Below are positions 1-5,926 of a DNA stretch of 10,466 nucleotides, one piece after another. Position 1 is the first letter of the stretch, and every line of letters starts with the position of its first letter. This stretch comes from JBNJDW01 sp051745265 (lineage in GTDB: Bacteria; Pseudomonadota; Alphaproteobacteria; Micavibrionales; CSBR16-224): assembly GCA_051745265.1 (NCBI GenBank), contig JBNJDW010000052.1, positions 1 to 10,466 of the forward strand. The letters run 5' to 3'. A program made the position numbers and the translations under genes. The notes below the pieces were generated by a model, which saw only the letters and a program-made list of their open reading frames with translations, did not search any database and was not told the DNA's origin.

Positions 1-379
1 GTGAATTCTGCCCCTGTGTGCCTTGCTGTGGCAATAGTGCGGCATTTTGTCCTGCGCCTTGCTGCGGTAACGCTGTTCCATTCTGGAACAACTCGGCATT
101 TTGTCCTGCATTTCCTGCAGATGCCTGATTCGCAGCAAGCCCGGAAATAATTTCCTGCAGCTTGCCTTTAAGGCCGTCTACTGAGCCAGAGGGGGAGGGG
201 GAGGTCTCAGTAGACTGGGGGATTGTCCCGTCCTGTTGCAGGCGGGACAAAATCATGGCGATGAAATCAATGCCCTGTTGCTGACCGCCGATACCGCCCT
301 TTTGCAGGGCCGCAGCACCGTCAGGCGCGTTTTTTGCACCTTGGGTCTGCATTGTATTTGTATCGACGTTAACGGTCAT
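1..379 (-). CDS. FliK-like flagellar hook-length control protein, N-terminal part (partial, runs off left edge)
   Basis: This minus-strand gene starts at the ATG at 379-377 and stays open to base 1, giving 126 codons. A purine-rich ribosome site (GAGGA) lies a few bases upstream. The protein begins MTVNVDTNTMQTQGAKNAPD, has no signal peptide or membrane segment, and is rich in Gln, Ala, Gly and Asn. An imperfect repeat around GQNA-L-PQQG occurs near residues 90-126; at DNA level 94-109 repeats at 40-55, 54 bp (18 codons) apart. The likely FliK assignment is inferred. FliK N-termini are poorly conserved, Gln/Ala-rich and secreted without a cleaved signal, and the gene has a sigma-54-type promoter like the flgI operon in this window. 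The conserved FliK C-terminal domain would lie outside the window, so another flagellar or secreted low-complexity protein is possible. Two strong hairpins lie inside its early coding region. Confidence 0.5.
   Translation of the reverse strand, partial: MTVNVDTNTMQTQGAKNAPDGAAALQKGGIGGQQQGIDFIAMILSRLQQDGTIPQSTETSPSPSGSVDGLKGKLQEIISGLAANQASAGNAGQNAELFQNGTALPQQGAGQNAALLPQQGTQGQNS
176..215. repeat. Perfect 10-bp inverted repeat with polypurine loop inside the FliK-like gene
   Basis: GTCTACTGAG at 176-185 is the exact reverse complement of CTCAGTAGAC at 206-215. The 20-base loop holds runs of G5, G5 and GG separated by single A residues. It lies at about codons 55-68 of the minus-strand gene, where the loop encodes Thr-Ser-Pro-Ser-Pro-Ser. 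It could form a hairpin in the mRNA. No T-run follows in the sense direction, so it is not an ordinary terminator. Confidence 0.6.
223..250. repeat. Strong 12-bp stem-loop with one bulge, inside the FliK-like gene
   Basis: TTGTCCCG (223-230) pairs with CGGGACAA (243-250), and CCTG (232-235) pairs with CAGG (239-242) around a TTG loop, leaving T231 bulged. It covers about codons 44-53 of the minus-strand gene. It lies only 7 bases from the neighbouring inverted repeat at 176-215, so the early transcript would carry two consecutive hairpins. Its role is unknown. Confidence 0.6.
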
Positions 380-412
380 AATTTCCTCGTAAACTTTCCT
401 GTCCCTAAGGTA

Positions 413-428
413 TGCATACAGCGTGCCA
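413..428 (-). promoter_or_regulatory. Sigma-54-type (-24/-12) promoter of the FliK-like gene
   Basis: Read on the minus strand this is TGGCAC-GCTGT-ATGCA, against the sigma-54 consensus TGGCAC-N5-TTGCA. The GG and GC dinucleotides are exactly 10 bases apart, as RpoN promoters require. The -12 GC (415-414) is 35 bases before the start codon, nearly the same as the 38 bases seen at flgI. The -12 block has one mismatch. Confidence 0.65.
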
Positions 429-505
429 GTTTTTGTTTTCTGGCGTGTTTAAAGGGGCTTCGAGCAGGCGGTCAGAGGATCTGTCCGTACCTTTAATGGT
501 TATAT

Positions 506-522
506 CGGCAGTTTTTGTGCCA
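506..522. promoter_or_regulatory. Enhancer-like palindrome (FlbD/ftr-like) upstream of the FliK-like gene
   Basis: CGGCA (506-510) and TGCCA (518-522) form an imperfect inverted repeat around a GTTTTTG centre. Its reverse complement resembles the perfect palindrome CGGCAAAAATTGCCG found between flgI and fliX. It sits about 90-110 bases upstream of the sigma-54-type promoter at 413-428, a usual distance for a bacterial enhancer-binding site. The same bases also match TGGCAC-N5-CTGCC on the minus strand, so a second sigma-54 promoter is an alternative reading. Confidence 0.4.
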
Positions 523-623
523 CTTTAGCCGGGCAGTCACCACGGAAACCAAAACGTAATTCTTGTCCCCGGCAGAAAATGGTTGTTCAATGTAGGGGGC
601 AACAGACTGTGCAGGGGGGCATA

Positions 624-1769
624 ATGAAGAAAAGTATTTCGCAGGTTTTCAAATTTGTAATTTTACCGGTCACGGTCAGTTTGTTGGCGGTCTTTTTAAT
701 AAAGGGGCCGGAGAGCTTTGGATTCCGTCATACGGCTGACGAGAATATTGCCAGCCGTGCCGAAGCAGGGGACCCCGCAGCGCAATATCAGCTCGCCCGG
801 AATTATGCCAGAGGCTATGGCGTAGAGAAAGATTATGAAAGTGCTTTTCAGTGGTATCAAAAAGCCGCAGAACAAGGGCATGCAAAAAGCCAGTATGCTC
901 TGGGTGGTGCTTATGATTTTGGTCGAGGTACGGCGGCTGATGCTAAAAAAGCGGAACATTGGTATCGGAAAGCTGCGGAGCAAGATCATATCACGGCCCA
1001 ATCAAATCTGGGGATATTACTCCATGAAGTTGGAAAGACTCAGCAAGCTGTTACTTGGCTTAATAAGGCTGCTGAGGCAGGAGATGTGACCGCTCAAACT
1101 TATTTGGCCATGTTGTATATAGATGGCGATGGTGTCGAGCAAGATTTCGAAAAGACGATTGCCTGGTATAAACGCGCGGCTGATAAAGGATATGTGGACG
1201 CTCAATACAATTTAGGCCTGTTTTATATGAAGGATGAGGGTGGAAAAAATTGGGAAGAGGCTTTCTACTGGCATAAGAAAGCTTCCGATCAGGGTTTGCC
1301 ACAAGCACATTATTATTTAGCCGTTATGTATTCTGATGGGACTGCGGGTGAGGTAAATGTACCGCTGGCAGGGAAGTTATATAAAAAGTCGGCGGCCGGA
1401 AATGTTGAACAAGCTCAAAGCTATCTTAAAAAGTCTGAACGTAAATGCTTTGATAATGTCGCTCATGAAAGAGCAAGAGCACAAGCGTGCCTCATCCTCG
1501 CAGGGGCGGGAAATGTAAAAGCGCAAAGGGAATTGGTCACCCATTATGTTAAAGGGGAGGGGGTGCCCAAGGATACAATTGAAGCTTTTGCCTGGGGATA
1601 CACGTTTCTTACCGCTACCCCTCCGAGTGAGCTCAAGAAATCTGATCCGAAAGCGGTTGTCTTTGCAACCGGGCTTATGCTGGGCAAGATGAGCCCGGAA
1701 GATCAAGAGCGCGCGAAGGAGAAGGCAAAAGAATATATAACAGAGTATGGGGTTGCTCGTGATTTATAA
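624..1769 (+). CDS. Sel1-repeat (SLR/TPR-like) protein with N-terminal membrane anchor
   Basis: The product has 381 residues. I chose the ATG at 624 because a G-rich ribosome site (AGGGGGG, 613-619) lies just before it and the protein then starts with a charged Lys-Lys followed by a hydrophobic stretch (about residues 9-26). The in-frame ATG at 579 would bury that signal-anchor behind 15 unlikely residues. The rest is about six to eight Sel1-like repeats of 32-38 residues, with cores such as AAQYQLARNYARGYGV and AFQWYQKAAEQG; the last ones are degenerate. Sel1 repeats form alpha-solenoids that mediate protein-protein contacts. In bacteria they occur in exopolysaccharide, signalling and host-interaction proteins. 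The anchor suggests an envelope location with the repeats in the periplasm. It is divergent from the flagellar FliK-like gene across about 245 bp. The exact partner cannot be read from the sequence. Confidence 0.88.
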   Translation: MKKSISQVFKFVILPVTVSLLAVFLIKGPESFGFRHTADENIASRAEAGDPAAQYQLARNYARGYGVEKDYESAFQWYQKAAEQGHAKSQYALGGAYDFGRGTAADAKKAEHWYRKAAEQDHITAQSNLGILLHEVGKTQQAVTWLNKAAEAGDVTAQTYLAMLYIDGDGVEQDFEKTIAWYKRAADKGYVDAQYNLGLFYMKDEGGKNWEEAFYWHKKASDQGLPQAHYYLAVMYSDGTAGEVNVPLAGKLYKKSAAGNVEQAQSYLKKSERKCFDNVAHERARAQACLILAGAGNVKAQRELVTHYVKGEGVPKDTIEAFAWGYTFLTATPPSELKKSDPKAVVFATGLMLGKMSPEDQERAKEKAKEYITEYGVARDL

Positions 1770-1787
1770 AGTGGCTGTCGGGTAAGG

Positions 1788-1834
1788 GCCCGTGGGCTGT
1801 CACGAGCGATCCGTTTTCAGATCGCGGGCTTTTT
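1788..1834 (+). terminator. Probable rho-independent terminator after the Sel1 gene
   Basis: GCGATC (1806-1811) pairs with GATCGC (1820-1825), followed by GGGC and a T5 run (1830-1834). An overlapping alternative hairpin, GCCCGTG (1788-1794) with CACGAGC (1801-1807), shares bases 1806-1807 and so excludes the first one. The block resembles the terminator at 3087-3120. It lies 18 bases beyond the stop codon. Confidence 0.55.
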
Positions 1835-1894
1835 ATAGGTGGCTATCATCGGCATGTCATAACATGCTTTATAACCTAAACAGGCTAGCATTGT

Positions 1895-2218
1895 TTATCC
1901 CTTGCCAGCAGATGCGCAATAAGGCTGCTGCGAATGTTCGGGCGCGTCAAAAATTTTGTGCCATATAGTTTGCTGAACACTCGGATAGGACGTTACCAAC
2001 ATACCATTTACAGATTCTATACAATCGTTCTTAGGAAATAACGCTTTATGAGCCGCAAAGCTTTGTTGAACGATAAACATCGAGACTAATAAAAACAAAA
2101 CAACGCCTGTTTTTTGCAGGAGAGTTCTTTTTTTACTCTTTATATATAATAAGATAACAATGATCGAAAACAATACGGGCAATACATCCATAATAATAAG
2201 AAATTGAATCTGGCTCAT
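1895..2218 (-). CDS. Small two-helix membrane protein of unknown function
   Basis: The product has 107 residues. The ATG at 2218 is preferred because GGGAG lies seven bases upstream; a start at 2263 would add 15 residues without a ribosome site. There are two hydrophobic helices, about residues 5-26 and 37-55, separated by a basic loop KSKKRTLLQK. By the positive-inside rule this loop faces the cytoplasm and both ends face the periplasm. The C-terminal 50 residues are soluble and contain two cysteines (C66, C101) that could form a disulfide. I recognise no family. It is divergent from the phosphatase gene (119 bp between starts), so the two could share a control region. An earlier cleavage after the second helix (SFAA) is possible but less likely. 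Confidence 0.6.
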   Translation of the reverse strand: MSQIQFLIIMDVLPVLFSIIVILLYIKSKKRTLLQKTGVVLFLLVSMFIVQQSFAAHKALFPKNDCIESVNGMLVTSYPSVQQTIWHKIFDAPEHSQQPYCASAGKG

Positions 2219-2278
2219 TATTATTCTCCCGGTTCGCCAATATACTTTATTATCAAATATCAATATTTATTCAAAACG

Positions 2279-2331
2279 GTATAGGCTATACTTAAACCGT
2301 ACTTGCCTGTTTTAACTGTATAGACTACAGT
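2279..2331. promoter_or_regulatory. Two related operator-like palindromes upstream of the phosphatase gene
   Basis: The first is GTATAGGCTATAC (2279-2291), a perfect palindrome around one central base. The second, ACTGTA-tagac-TACAGT (2315-2331), is a perfect 6-bp inverted repeat and contains the related core GTATAGACTACAG. The two cores share GTATAG-N-CTA and start 39 bp apart. The second ends seven bases before the phosphatase ATG, where a bound protein would block transcription or initiation. The regulator is unknown. I see no convincing -35/-10 pair here. Confidence 0.4.
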
Positions 2332-2337
2332 CTTAAT

Positions 2338-3078
2338 ATGTCAAAAAGAAGTTTTGCAATTGGTGATATTCACGGCGATATTCGGGCGCTGGAGGCGTTG
2401 ATAGAATGTCTTGATCTGCAAAAAGATGATCAGCTTATTTTTTTAGGGGATTATATCGATCGCGGCCCGGCATCGCGGGAGGTTATTGATTTTCTTCTGA
2501 AGCTTGAGCAGCGTCACGATTGTGTCTTCCTGCGCGGTAATCATGAGGCTACATGCCTGTTTGCTTTGACCAAGCATGACCCAAATGATGACGGCTATAA
2601 GGCTATCGTCCAAAGATGGATTGATAAAGGCGGCGGTCAGGCGATGCTCGAGTCATACGGGGCTTTGACGATAGAAGACCTGGTTGAGCGCATACCCCAA
2701 TCGCATGTTGATTTTTTAGAGCGCACGCAGAATATCCATGAAAGCAAAGATCACGTGTTTGTTCATGCCAGCTATGATCCCAGACTTCCTTCGCATGAAC
2801 AAGAGGCGCGTACGTTACGTATGGTCTTTATGGCCAATGCAAAGCCGACCGAGCATTTTAATAAAGAAATTGTCTGTGGCCATAGCGCGCTGATGACAGG
2901 TAAGCCCGCACAAAAAGAGGCCTTTATTTGTATTGATACCGTGGCAGAAGGCTGGCTGACGGCTTATGATCTGCGCGATAAGAAGTTTTACCAGTCCAGT
3001 GGTGAGGGGATCAGCCGTAAAATTGACAGGCCGTGCCGCTTTTCAATGGACCGCCATGTTCCGACACACGCGCAATAA
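2338..3078 (+). CDS. PPP-family serine/threonine protein phosphatase (calcineurin-like metallophosphoesterase)
   Basis: The product has 246 residues. It carries the three signature motifs of PPP-family metallophosphatases: GDIHG (residues 9-13), GDYIDRG (37-43) and GNHE (67-70). Later metal ligands are H143 (in FVHAS) and H182 (in VCGHS). These residues bind two metal ions and hydrolyse phosphate esters, usually Ser/Thr or Tyr phosphate on proteins. Length and the CGHS...IDT C-terminus fit bacterial PrpA/PrpE-like enzymes; the symmetrical dinucleotidase ApaH is usually longer. No signal peptide, so it is cytoplasmic. The ATG at 2338 follows the palindromic region directly and has no clear Shine-Dalgarno sequence, so translation may be weak or start near the 5' end of the mRNA. 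It faces the flagellar operon tail to tail. Substrate unknown. Confidence 0.92.
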   Translation: MSKRSFAIGDIHGDIRALEALIECLDLQKDDQLIFLGDYIDRGPASREVIDFLLKLEQRHDCVFLRGNHEATCLFALTKHDPNDDGYKAIVQRWIDKGGGQAMLESYGALTIEDLVERIPQSHVDFLERTQNIHESKDHVFVHASYDPRLPSHEQEARTLRMVFMANAKPTEHFNKEIVCGHSALMTGKPAQKEAFICIDTVAEGWLTAYDLRDKKFYQSSGEGISRKIDRPCRFSMDRHVPTHAQ

Positions 3079-3086
3079 TAAAAAAA

Positions 3087-3120
3087 GATCGCCCATGAGG
3101 CTATCATGAGCGATCCGTTT
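3087..3120. terminator. Bidirectional rho-independent terminator between the phosphatase gene and flgI operon
   Basis: Bases 3087-3098 pair with 3104-3115 in a 12-bp stem with a single C-A mismatch and a 5-base GGCTA loop. The minus direction is followed by T6 (from A3081-3086), ideal for ending the flgI-flgJ-flgN transcript. The plus direction is followed by CGTTTATTATT, adequate for the phosphatase. It lies 8 bases after one stop codon and 24 bases after the other. Confidence 0.88.
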
Positions 3121-3139
3121 ATTATTATCTGCAGAGGGC

Positions 3140-3634
3140 TTATAATTCCTGATTAAACCCGACTGAGGTTGCCGAATACGGGTTCGAGCTCAGCATGGTG
3201 CCGGTGGCATTATAATTGGTTTTATTTTCGGCAACGTCACGGGCGGTATCAAGGATCCGCTGAACCAGACGGCGGCTGGAATCTTTGGCCGCAGCCAGGG
3301 CGCGCAGATTTTTGTTGAGGGTTTTAATAAATTCGGTGCGGGTCAGAACCAGTTTTTCGGCCAGTGTTTTGTCCATATTGGCAAATTGTGCCTTATGCTG
3401 GCTGAGAAGTTCGACCTTGCTTTGATAGGCTTCAACATATTTGCGCTTATCGGGCTGGAGCGTTTCGATCTCGCGGAATTTGGCCTTGTTTAAAAGCTCG
3501 TTTTCCTTTTGCAGCACTTCTGCGAAGTCGTTCATCAACCGGATCATGTCCGCCGCTTCAGCCTCGATAGAAGCAATTGGTTTTGTCGGTTTTTTTTCTG
3601 TGGTGAGCGAATCTGTTGTCATGTTTATTTTCAT
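3140..3634 (-). CDS. flgN: FlgN-like flagellar export chaperone
   Basis: The product has 164 residues. The ATG at 3634 is preceded by AAGGAG at a good distance, and the longer start at 3667 would overlap the rod-protein gene without a ribosome site. The protein is mostly helical and charged, with a long predicted coiled-coil stretch from about residue 18 to 135 (for example EVLQKENELLNKAKFREIE). This is typical of FlgN, which binds the hook-filament junction proteins FlgK and FlgL in the cytoplasm before export. It lies third in an operon, 10 bases after the rod-binding gene, and a terminator follows. Family assignment rests on helical character, length and position, since FlgN sequences are weakly conserved. 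The last 25 residues (Asn/Ser/Thr-rich) look disordered. Confidence 0.7.
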   Translation of the reverse strand: MKINMTTDSLTTEKKPTKPIASIEAEAADMIRLMNDFAEVLQKENELLNKAKFREIETLQPDKRKYVEAYQSKVELLSQHKAQFANMDKTLAEKLVLTRTEFIKTLNKNLRALAAAKDSSRRLVQRILDTARDVAENKTNYNATGTMLSSNPYSATSVGFNQEL

Positions 3635-3644
3635 TTTTCTCTCC

Positions 3645-3995
3645 TTACAACTGTGATTGCATTTCAATCAATTTGGCCTGAACCTGATCGGCGATGCCAA
3701 CCCCGCCTTTGTCAACAAAGCTTTTGCCGTATTCTTCGACCATCATGCTTCTGAACATTTCTTCGCCTTTACCACCGCCGAATGTCGGGTCTACTTCGAT
3801 GCCCGAGAACATATGGGCCAGCATCTGTGATAGGAAGGTGGCTTCGAATTCTTCGGCAGCTTCGCGGGTTTTCTCCATCTTCTGCGGATCGGCGCCGGCC
3901 ATTTTGTTTTTTACGTTTTCAAGCCCGCTCTGGCCGCGTGCGCCCATGGCGGCAGACAGCTGATGATCCAGAGTATTTGCTCCTATGGCTTCCAT
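3645..3995 (-). CDS. flgJ: Flagellar rod-binding protein (FlgJ N-terminal domain type)
   Basis: The product has 116 residues. Residues about 40-113 match the rod-binding domain: EEFEATFLSQMLAHMFSG, a Gly-rich turn, then MFRSMMVEEYGKSF and a final amphipathic helix. In enterobacteria this domain is fused to a peptidoglycan-cleaving glucosaminidase; here only the scaffold part is present, as is usual in Alphaproteobacteria, where a separate enzyme cuts the wall. It caps the growing rod in the periplasm. The start codon overlaps the flgI stop by one base (TAATG), and GAGGTG inside the end of flgI serves as the ribosome site, so translation is coupled to flgI. Confidence 0.88.
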   Translation of the reverse strand: MEAIGANTLDHQLSAAMGARGQSGLENVKNKMAGADPQKMEKTREAAEEFEATFLSQMLAHMFSGIEVDPTFGGGKGEEMFRSMMVEEYGKSFVDKGGVGIADQVQAKLIEMQSQL

Positions 3996-5149
3996 TATAA
4001 CACCTCAATATCAGCTTGAAGGGCGCCGGCGGATTTGATGGATTGCAGGATGGTGATAATATCCCGCGGGCCAATCCCCAGCTCGTTCAGGCTTTCGACC
4101 AGCGATTGTAGGGTGACGCCGCCATCCATGACCGCGATGCGTTTTTCATCACCATCGGTGACTTCGATATCTGTCCGCGGCACGGTTACGGTTTCACCTT
4201 GTTCAGCAAATGCCTGCGGCTGTGATACCTGTGGCGTTTCATTAATGCTGATCGTCAGATTACCCTGTGCAATGGCAACCGTACTGATGCGGACTTCTTT
4301 ACCCATGACAATGACACCGGAACGCTCGTCAATAACAACGCGGGCCATTTGATCGGGTTCGACATATAGCTGTTCGATATCTGTTACCAGATCGACAATA
4401 TTACCATCAAACCCGTCGGGCAGGGCCATTTTGACCGAGCTGCCGTTTTCAGCATGCGCGGCATTGCTGTCGAGGAAGTTGTTGATCACCGCGGCAATAC
4501 GGCGTGATGTGGTGAAATCAGGGTTCCGTAAGGCCATGCGGATTTCGGTCAGTTCGGCAAGGTCAAATGGCAGTTCACGTTCAACAATCGCCCCGTCAGC
4601 AATCCGGCCGGAGGTCGGCAGATTCTGCGTAACGGATCCGCCATCACCTTCCGCTGAGAAGCCACCGACATGAACGGTGCCCTGGGCAACGGCATAGACT
4701 TCGCCGTCAGCGCCCATCAACGGGGTAACAACCAGTGTGCCGCCTTTAAGGTCCGAGGCATCGCCTAAAGAAGAAATCGAGACATCAATCCGTGAACCTT
4801 GATTGGTAAAGGGTGGCAGGGTTGCCGTGACCATGACGGCGGCAATATTTTCTGTATTCATGCTGGAGTTTCTGACCTGCACCCCCAGACGTTCGAGCAT
4901 CGCGGTGACGCTGCGCTCGGTAAAGGGGGAATTCCCAAGAGAATCCCCGGTACCGTTCAGACCGACAACCAGGCCATAGCCGACCAGCAGGTTGTCGCGA
5001 ACGCCTTCGAAGGAGACAATGTCTTTAATCCGTGTGGAAACGGCGTTGGCTTCATAAGGGATCGCAATGGCTGCAATCAAAACCAGCTGCGCGATCATCA
5101 TACGCAGGCCATGCCGTTTGTATTTTTTCATGTTTAATATGTTTCGCAT
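3995..5149 (-). CDS. flgI: Flagellar P-ring protein FlgI
   Basis: The product has 384 residues, the normal FlgI length. A long basic N-region and hydrophobic core (residues 17-30) end in ANA, giving a Sec signal peptide with likely cleavage after A36. The mature protein starts VSTRIKDIVSFEGVRDN and continues with the hallmark LVGYGLVVGLNGTGDS, then SPFTERSVTAMLERLGV and the C-terminal LNELGIGPRDIITILQSIK. FlgI forms the periplasmic ring around the rod in the peptidoglycan layer. The ATG at 5149 is preferred to a GTG at 5158, because that GTG is part of the AAGGTG ribosome site. The gene leads the flgI-flgJ-flgN operon behind a sigma-54-type promoter. flgA and flgH, its usual partners, are not adjacent here. 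Confidence 0.97.
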   Translation of the reverse strand: MRNILNMKKYKRHGLRMMIAQLVLIAAIAIPYEANAVSTRIKDIVSFEGVRDNLLVGYGLVVGLNGTGDSLGNSPFTERSVTAMLERLGVQVRNSSMNTENIAAVMVTATLPPFTNQGSRIDVSISSLGDASDLKGGTLVVTPLMGADGEVYAVAQGTVHVGGFSAEGDGGSVTQNLPTSGRIADGAIVERELPFDLAELTEIRMALRNPDFTTSRRIAAVINNFLDSNAAHAENGSSVKMALPDGFDGNIVDLVTDIEQLYVEPDQMARVVIDERSGVIVMGKEVRISTVAIAQGNLTISINETPQVSQPQAFAEQGETVTVPRTDIEVTDGDEKRIAVMDGGVTLQSLVESLNELGIGPRDIITILQSIKSAGALQADIEVL

Positions 5150-5185
5150 TTTGTTCACCTTTTTTAACTACCCGGTCCATAGATA

Positions 5186-5201
5186 TGCGAATACTGTGCC
5201 A
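5186..5201 (-). promoter_or_regulatory. Sigma-54-type (-24/-12) promoter of the flgI operon
   Basis: On the minus strand this reads TGGCAC-AGTAT-TCGCA. The -24 box is perfect, GG and GC are exactly 10 bases apart, and the -12 box has one mismatch to TTGCA. The expected transcript start near 5175 leaves a leader of about 25 bases before flgI. Sigma-54 control fits class III flagellar genes in organisms with FliX and FlbD. Confidence 0.72.
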
Positions 5202-5294
5202 GTTCAATATTTTTATTTTAAAACAGATGGTTGTGAAGGTTCTTTTAATATCATTTCTTGAGGCGAGATGAAGGTTTCGGCCCGCCGGCCTATA

Positions 5295-5309
5295 CGGCAA
5301 AAATTGCCG
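5295..5309. promoter_or_regulatory. Perfect palindrome CGGCAAAAATTGCCG, likely FlbD (ftr-like) enhancer
   Basis: CGGCAA (5295-5300) and TTGCCG (5304-5309) are perfect inverted arms around AAA. It lies about 108-122 bases upstream of the flgI -12 element, the usual range for a sigma-54 activator site, and resembles what I recall of Caulobacter ftr elements bound by FlbD. It ends one base before the predicted fliX -35 box, so occupancy could also alter fliX transcription. The bound protein is inferred. Confidence 0.55.
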
Positions 5310-5310
5310 A

Positions 5311-5339
5311 TTGGTTTCAGTGATATATATACTTATACT
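5311..5339 (+). promoter_or_regulatory. Candidate sigma-70-type promoter of fliX
   Basis: TTGGTT (5311-5316), a 17-base spacer, then TATACT (5334-5339). The -10 box is good and the -35 box is weak, consistent with an activated or repressible promoter. The expected start near 5346 gives a leader of about 35 bases. Confidence 0.45.
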
Positions 5340-5380
5340 ATAAGGTAAGTTTAATCATTTTTGTCTGAAGAAAGACCGAT

Positions 5381-5821
5381 ATGAAAGTTGAAGGCCCCGG
5401 TAAGACCGGAAAGACACAAAAAGGTTCCAAAAGCGGCGGCGCCAAGAAAAGCGGCGATAACCGTTTTGGCTCAATGATTTCCGGCAGCGAGGAAACGGAA
5501 AGCACGTCATCTGCCGGCGGTGCTTCCGGCGTTGGGCCTGCAGCAGCGCTGGAAACGCTGTTATCATTGCAGGAGGCCGATGACAGTACGTCTGAGGAAG
5601 CACGCGCCAGAGCCAAAAAGCGCGCCAATGATGTATTGGATCAATTGGAACATATTCGTATGGGATTATTGATGGGCGGGATTTCAGGTCAGGCGCTTTC
5701 CGATCTGTCCCAGCTTGTTGCTGATCGTAAGGATGAGGTTGATGATCCGAATCTGCGCGAAATAATGGAAGAAATTGACCTTCGGGCGCAGGTTGAGCTT
5801 GCAAAATTCAACCGTTCCTAA
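5381..5821 (+). CDS. fliX: Flagellar assembly regulator FliX
   Basis: The product has 146 residues, the usual FliX length. The first 50 residues are a disordered Lys/Gly/Ser-rich tail. The conserved part runs from about residue 53 to 144, with ALETLLSLQEADD, RAKKRANDVLDQLEHIRMGLL and the terminal EIDLRAQVELAKFNRS, all characteristic of FliX. In Caulobacter FliX couples early basal-body assembly to the activity of FlbD, the sigma-54 activator of later flagellar genes, and associates with the membrane. Its divergent position against flgI, with sigma-54-type and palindromic sites in the shared 231-bp gap, fits this job. The ribosome site (AAGAAAG) is weak. flbD itself is not in this window. Confidence 0.92.
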   Translation: MKVEGPGKTGKTQKGSKSGGAKKSGDNRFGSMISGSEETESTSSAGGASGVGPAAALETLLSLQEADDSTSEEARARAKKRANDVLDQLEHIRMGLLMGGISGQALSDLSQLVADRKDEVDDPNLREIMEEIDLRAQVELAKFNRS

Positions 5822-5862
5822 TATTTTTTCAAAAATATGAAGAGGATAGCTTGATAAAGCTG

Positions 5863-5891
5863 TTGTCGAATTCTATTTTTGCACTTAGAAT
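5863..5891 (+). promoter_or_regulatory. Sigma-70-type promoter of dksA
   Basis: TTGTCG (5863-5868), a spacer of exactly 17 bases, then TAGAAT (5886-5891), which matches TATAAT at five of six positions. The start would be near 5898, about 30 bases before the dksA ATG. dksA can therefore be expressed apart from fliX. Confidence 0.55.
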
Positions 5892-5926
5892 TAAGTTATA
5901 TCAACTGCACACATAAGGAGCGCCAG

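Noticed and set aside
236..496. 86-codon plus-strand frame opposite the FliK-like gene
   Set aside because: No ribosome site, atypical protein composition, and it lies over the start of the better supported minus-strand gene and its promoter.
1852..1867. Hairpin GCATGT-CATA-ACATGC between the Sel1 gene and the small membrane protein gene
   Set aside because: Only a 6-bp stem with a short TTTAT on one side and no T-run in the minus direction; too weak to call a terminator.
3441..4673. Several plus-strand frames of 70-105 codons opposite flgN, flgJ and flgI
   Set aside because: Shadows of conserved flagellar genes; Ser/Arg/Cys-rich, without ribosome sites.
5150..5158. GTG start of flgI at 5158
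   Set aside because: That GTG is part of the AAGGTG ribosome site for the ATG at 5149, which gives correct spacing and a normal signal peptide.
5821..5838. AT-only palindrome just after fliX (ATATTTTT-TC-AAAAATAT)
   Set aside because: No GC pairs in the stem and no separate T-run after it, so it is a poor terminator; probably AT-rich chance sequence.
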